Notes under the pieces: generated by a model
What the model was told of the DNA's origin: nothing
What the model saw: the letters and a program-made list of their open reading frames with translations, nothing else
Databases searched by the model: none
In this document: one piece after another, positions 5,392 through 7,735 of the stretch
Layout: each line of letters begins with the position of its first letter
Position numbering within the stretch: the stretch's first letter is position 1
NCBI GenBank assembly: GCA_900552095.1
Contig: URYM01000086.1
Location: 1 to 7,735 of the forward strand
DNA from: an uncultured Blautia sp.
Lineage (GTDB): Bacteria > Bacillota > Clostridia > Lachnospirales > Lachnospiraceae
DNA length: 7,735 nucleotides
Direction: 5' to 3'
Translations under genes and position numbers: made by a program

Positions 5392-7072
5392 TTGCATTTT
5401 TATGAACCTGTGCCAATTCTTTCATTTCCCGGGCAGATTCTACCGTATGTTCCGTAATCCGTGCGCCTCCCAGAATCCGGGCCAGTTCCTGAATGGATTC
5501 TTCTGTATCCAGGCGGAAGATCCCTGTCCTGGTCTCCCGTCCTTCCACCCTCTTCTCAATCAGGAAGTGGGCATCCGCCATAGCCGCGATCTGAGCCAGA
5601 TGCGTAATGCAGATCACCTGACGGCTCTCACCGATCTGAGCCATCTTTTCTGAAACTTTCTGGGCTGTCCGGCCGCTGATACCTGTGTCAATTTCATCAA
5701 AAATAAGCGTTTCAATATCATCTTTGTCAGCCAGCAGCGCTTTGATCGCCAGCATGATCCTGGAAAGTTCTCCTCCGGAAGCTACCCGGGCCAACGGACG
5801 CAGCGGTTCTCCTGGATTTGTGGAAATAAAAAATTCCACCGACTCATTTCCCTTCGCCGTAAAATGATCCAGCGGGCAGATCCGTATCTCAAAACGAACA
5901 TCCAGAAAATTCAGTTCCTGAAGACTTTTCACAATATCTTTCTCCAGTCTTTCTGCATAGCTTATCCGAAATTTCCTCAGCCTATCCGAAGACTGCTGCA
6001 GTTTTTTCCTGTTTTTTTCTGTCTCTTCTTCCAGAATTTTCCTGTTTTCTTCTAGATGTTCCAGATGCTCCAGCTTCTCTTCCTGCGCCTTTTCATAAGC
6101 GCCGATCTCTTCCAGGGAATTCCCGTACTTGGATTTCAGGCGGTTAATCAGATCCAGCCTTTTTTCCACCTGATAAAAATTCTCCTCCGAGTAAGCAAAA
6201 TCCTCCATGCAGCCAGACAATTCCCGGTTAAAATCATTGAGAAGACTGTCAATATCTGCCAGCATATCATTTAATCCGGAAAGCCTCTCATCAAACTCTC
6301 CGATCCGGTTCAGCTCCCGCAGGGCACGCCCGATCTGTTCCCCCGCTCCGCTTCCTGTCTCATAGCCTGCGGCCTGGTAAGCCGCGTTTAATCCTTCCTG
6401 AATCTTCTGGCTGTTCAAAAGCAGGCGGTACTGACTCTCCAGTTCGTCATCCTCCCCCGCCTTTAGTTCCGCCTCCCGTATCTCTCCAATCTCAAAAGAC
6501 AGAAAATCCATCTCCCGGCGCCGCTGTTCCTCATCCATCCGGCTCTCCGAGAGTTCCTTTTTCTTCTTCTGATAAGCACTGTAGTCCTGTCCCACTTCCT
6601 TAAGAAGCGCTGCAATCTCTCCTTTCCCGTAACTGTCCAGAATCTCCATCTGATGCTCCGGGTAAAGCAGCGACTGATGCTCATGCTGTCCGTGTATATC
6701 AAGAAGCAGAGCGGCCGCCGTTCTGATTCGGGCGGCTGTACAGGTCTCTCCGTTAATCCTGCTGCTGCTTCTGTTCTCCGTGATCCTGCGGCTTATGACC
6801 ACCTGCCCGTCTTCCGGATAAATCTCCAGCTCTTCAAGAGCCCGGATGGTCTCCTGCCTGTCCACAGTAAAAATAAGTTCCACAAGACCGTAATCTGCCC
6901 CTTCCCGGATCATCTCTCTGGACATTTTTTTCCCCAGCGCCAGATTAATACTGCCCAGAAGAAGGGACTTTCCCGCACCGGTCTCACCGGTGAGGATGTT
7001 CAGCCCCTTTGTAAAGTCCACCTCTGCTTCATCGATCAGAGCCAGATTTTTCACATGTAAACTTGCTAACAT
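5378..7072 (-). CDS. recN: DNA repair protein RecN
   Basis: RecN is an SMC-like ATPase that assembles early on double-strand breaks and supports recombinational repair on the nucleoid. The 564 residues match the family (576 in B. subtilis). The N-terminal ATPase half has Walker A Gly-Glu-Thr-Gly-Ala-Gly-Lys-Ser (29-36) and Asp-Ile-His-Gly-Gln-His-Glu-His-Gln (125-133). A Glu/Lys-rich coiled coil covers about 150-375. The C-terminal half has the ABC signature Ser-Gly-Gly-Glu-Leu-Ser-Arg (432-438), Walker B Leu-Ile-Phe-Asp-Glu-Ile-Asp (456-462) and the His switch Ile-Thr-His-Leu-Ala-Gln (489-494). All key residues are intact. The start has AGAGGTG (7077-7083) 4 bases upstream and the normal Met-Leu-x-x-Leu N-terminus. 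It lies 32 bases after argR with no terminator or LexA box between, so the two are probably cotranscribed. Confidence 0.97.
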   Translation of the reverse strand: MLASLHVKNLALIDEAEVDFTKGLNILTGETGAGKSLLLGSINLALGKKMSREMIREGADYGLVELIFTVDRQETIRALEELEIYPEDGQVVISRRITENRSSSRINGETCTAARIRTAAALLLDIHGQHEHQSLLYPEHQMEILDSYGKGEIAALLKEVGQDYSAYQKKKKELSESRMDEEQRRREMDFLSFEIGEIREAELKAGEDDELESQYRLLLNSQKIQEGLNAAYQAAGYETGSGAGEQIGRALRELNRIGEFDERLSGLNDMLADIDSLLNDFNRELSGCMEDFAYSEENFYQVEKRLDLINRLKSKYGNSLEEIGAYEKAQEEKLEHLEHLEENRKILEEETEKNRKKLQQSSDRLRKFRISYAERLEKDIVKSLQELNFLDVRFEIRICPLDHFTAKGNESVEFFISTNPGEPLRPLARVASGGELSRIMLAIKALLADKDDIETLIFDEIDTGISGRTAQKVSEKMAQIGESRQVICITHLAQIAAMADAHFLIEKRVEGRETRTGIFRLDTEESIQELARILGGARITEHTVESAREMKELAQVHKNASVKS

Positions 7073-7104
7073 TTTTCACCTCTTAAAACGGATCCCTTTC
7101 CCCG

Positions 7105-7560
7105 CTAGATACTTTCCATCATCCGCCGTATCTTATCCATCACCTGAACCGCCTCGTCCGCATTATGGATTGCACACATGATCGTATTATCCCCTGCAAT
7201 ACAGCCCACCACTTCCGGCAGATGCATATCGTCAAGGGCGGCCGCAGCAGCCATGGCCATACCGGATACTGTCTTGATCACCAGCAGGTTCTGCGCCATA
7301 TCCATGGAAACGAATGCATCTTTCAGCACACGGATATATTTTTTTCTCAGTTCCTGTCCCGGATTTTCCAGAAGAGCATAGCGGGAACGCCCGTCCGGTC
7401 TGGTCACCTTGGAAAGTTTCAGTTCCCGGATATCCCGGGAAACCGTTGCCTGAGTAACCTTATACCCGGCCTGGTTCAACTTTTCCGCCAGCTCCTCCTG
7501 CGTCTCAATATCCTGTTCCTGAATCAGCCGGATGATCTGTGAATGTCTGGCAAGTTTCAT
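7105..7560 (-). CDS. argR: Arginine repressor ArgR/AhrC
   Basis: A hexameric DNA-binding protein that senses L-arginine, represses arginine biosynthesis and may activate catabolism. The 151 residues are standard length. The N-terminal winged helix-turn-helix (about 1-70) contains Thr-Gln-Ala-Thr-Val-Ser-Arg-Asp-Ile-Arg-Glu-Leu (36-47), nearly identical to the family DNA-recognition motif. The C-terminal oligomerisation and arginine-binding domain (about 78-151) contains Gly-Cys-Ile-Ala-Gly-Asp-Asn-Thr-Ile (119-127). The family norm there is Gly-Thr-x-x-Gly-Asp-Asp-Thr, so the second Asp of the effector motif is replaced by Asn125. The start has GAGGAGG about 7-8 bases upstream and lies 16 bases after the nadK stop. 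No arginine biosynthesis gene is in the window; its place between nadK and recN is the usual clostridial one. Confidence 0.97.
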   Translation of the reverse strand: MKLARHSQIIRLIQEQDIETQEELAEKLNQAGYKVTQATVSRDIRELKLSKVTRPDGRSRYALLENPGQELRKKYIRVLKDAFVSMDMAQNLLVIKTVSGMAMAAAAALDDMHLPEVVGCIAGDNTIMCAIHNADEAVQVMDKIRRMMESI

Positions 7561-7576
7561 GCTCCGCTCCTCCTCG

Positions 7577-7685
7577 TCAACTCATTTTTTTTCTAAGTGT
7601 TTCCAGAAAACTGATGTTACTGATTTTGATAATCCTGGTATCCTGAACGGCTCTCTCGATCACGATCCGGTCTCCTGTCTCCATC
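7577..7685 (-). CDS. nadK: NAD kinase, C-terminal end (partial)
   Basis: The last 35 codons before the stop at 7577-7579 read Met-Glu-Thr-Gly-Asp-Arg-Ile-Val-Ile-Glu-Arg-Ala and end Ile-Ser-Phe-Leu-Glu-Thr-Leu-Arg-Lys-Lys-Met-Ser. This is the characteristic tail of clostridial NAD kinase, the enzyme that phosphorylates NAD to NADP with ATP. The position directly before argR agrees with the conserved cluster order. The Met at 7682-7684 is internal, not a start: the catalytic part lies beyond the window and is cut off by adapter sequence from 7686. The gene sits 16 bases before argR, so it is probably in the same operon. Confidence 0.88.
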
Positions 7686-7735
7686 CTGTCTCTTATACAC
7701 ATCTCCGAGCCCACGAGACCGTACTAGATCTCGTA
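7686..7735. other. Illumina Nextera adapter with i7 index (sequencing artefact)
   Basis: From 7686 the sequence is the 19-base Tn5 mosaic end CTGTCTCTTATACACATCT (7686-7704), then the Nextera read-2 tail CCGAGCCCACGAGAC (7705-7719), an 8-base index CGTACTAG (7720-7727, which I recall as Nextera N702) and ATCTCGTA (7728-7735), the start of the P7 flow-cell sequence. This order is that of a library construct read through its insert, not genomic DNA. It should be trimmed. Confidence 0.98.

Noticed and set aside
7686..7704. Tn5 end suggesting a transposon insertion in nadK
   Set aside because: The mosaic end is followed by Nextera read-2 tail, an 8-base index and P7 sequence, which occur only in sequencing libraries.

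Overview
The window looks like chromosomal DNA of an endospore-forming, moderate-GC Clostridia, most likely Lachnospiraceae. The evidence is the gene order on the minus strand (end of nadK, argR, recN, spoIVB, spo0A), which is a conserved core block of sporulating Firmicutes, together with strong AGGAGG-type ribosome binding sites, sigma-A-like promoters and two small CotF-type coat proteins. Nothing mobile was seen: no insertion sequence, integrase, CRISPR array, tRNA or rRNA.

Layout from right to left, which is the direction of transcription for almost everything. 7686-7735 is not genomic: it is Illumina Nextera adapter plus an i7 index, so the true contig ends at about 7685. 7577-7685 is the last 35 codons of NAD kinase. 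argR (arginine repressor) and recN (SMC-like repair ATPase) follow with short gaps and probably share a transcript. A terminator hairpin lies between recN and spoIVB, and a sigma-G-like promoter overlaps it. spoIVB (398 aa) encodes the sporulation signalling protease, with an intact His and Ser. A single plus-strand gene, an ElaA-type GNAT acetyltransferase with its own strong promoter, sits between spoIVB and spo0A, which are usually adjacent. spo0A (265 aa) has its own sigma-A-type promoter in a 328-base divergent intergenic region. Next comes glgA (482 aa glycogen synthase), closed by a strong terminator, then a two-gene operon for small CotF-type proteins with a sigma-G-like promoter and its own terminator. 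At the extreme left the first three codons of another minus-strand gene are visible; its promoter and a perfectly symmetric LexA (DinR) operator show that it belongs to the SOS regulon.

Together, the middle of the window holds the sporulation control core: Spo0A is the master regulator of entry, SpoIVB is the forespore signal for late mother-cell activation, and the coat-like proteins are probable late products. ArgR, NadK and RecN are the housekeeping genes that normally accompany it. I found no wholly new system. The items most worth checking are the acetyltransferase inserted inside the spoIVB-spo0A pair, the terminator/promoter overlap before spoIVB, the LexA-controlled gene cut off at the left edge, an Asp-to-Asn change in the ArgR effector motif, and the adapter contamination. 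Start codons were revised from the longest open frame for spo0A, glgA and spoIVB on the basis of ribosome binding sites and family N-termini.
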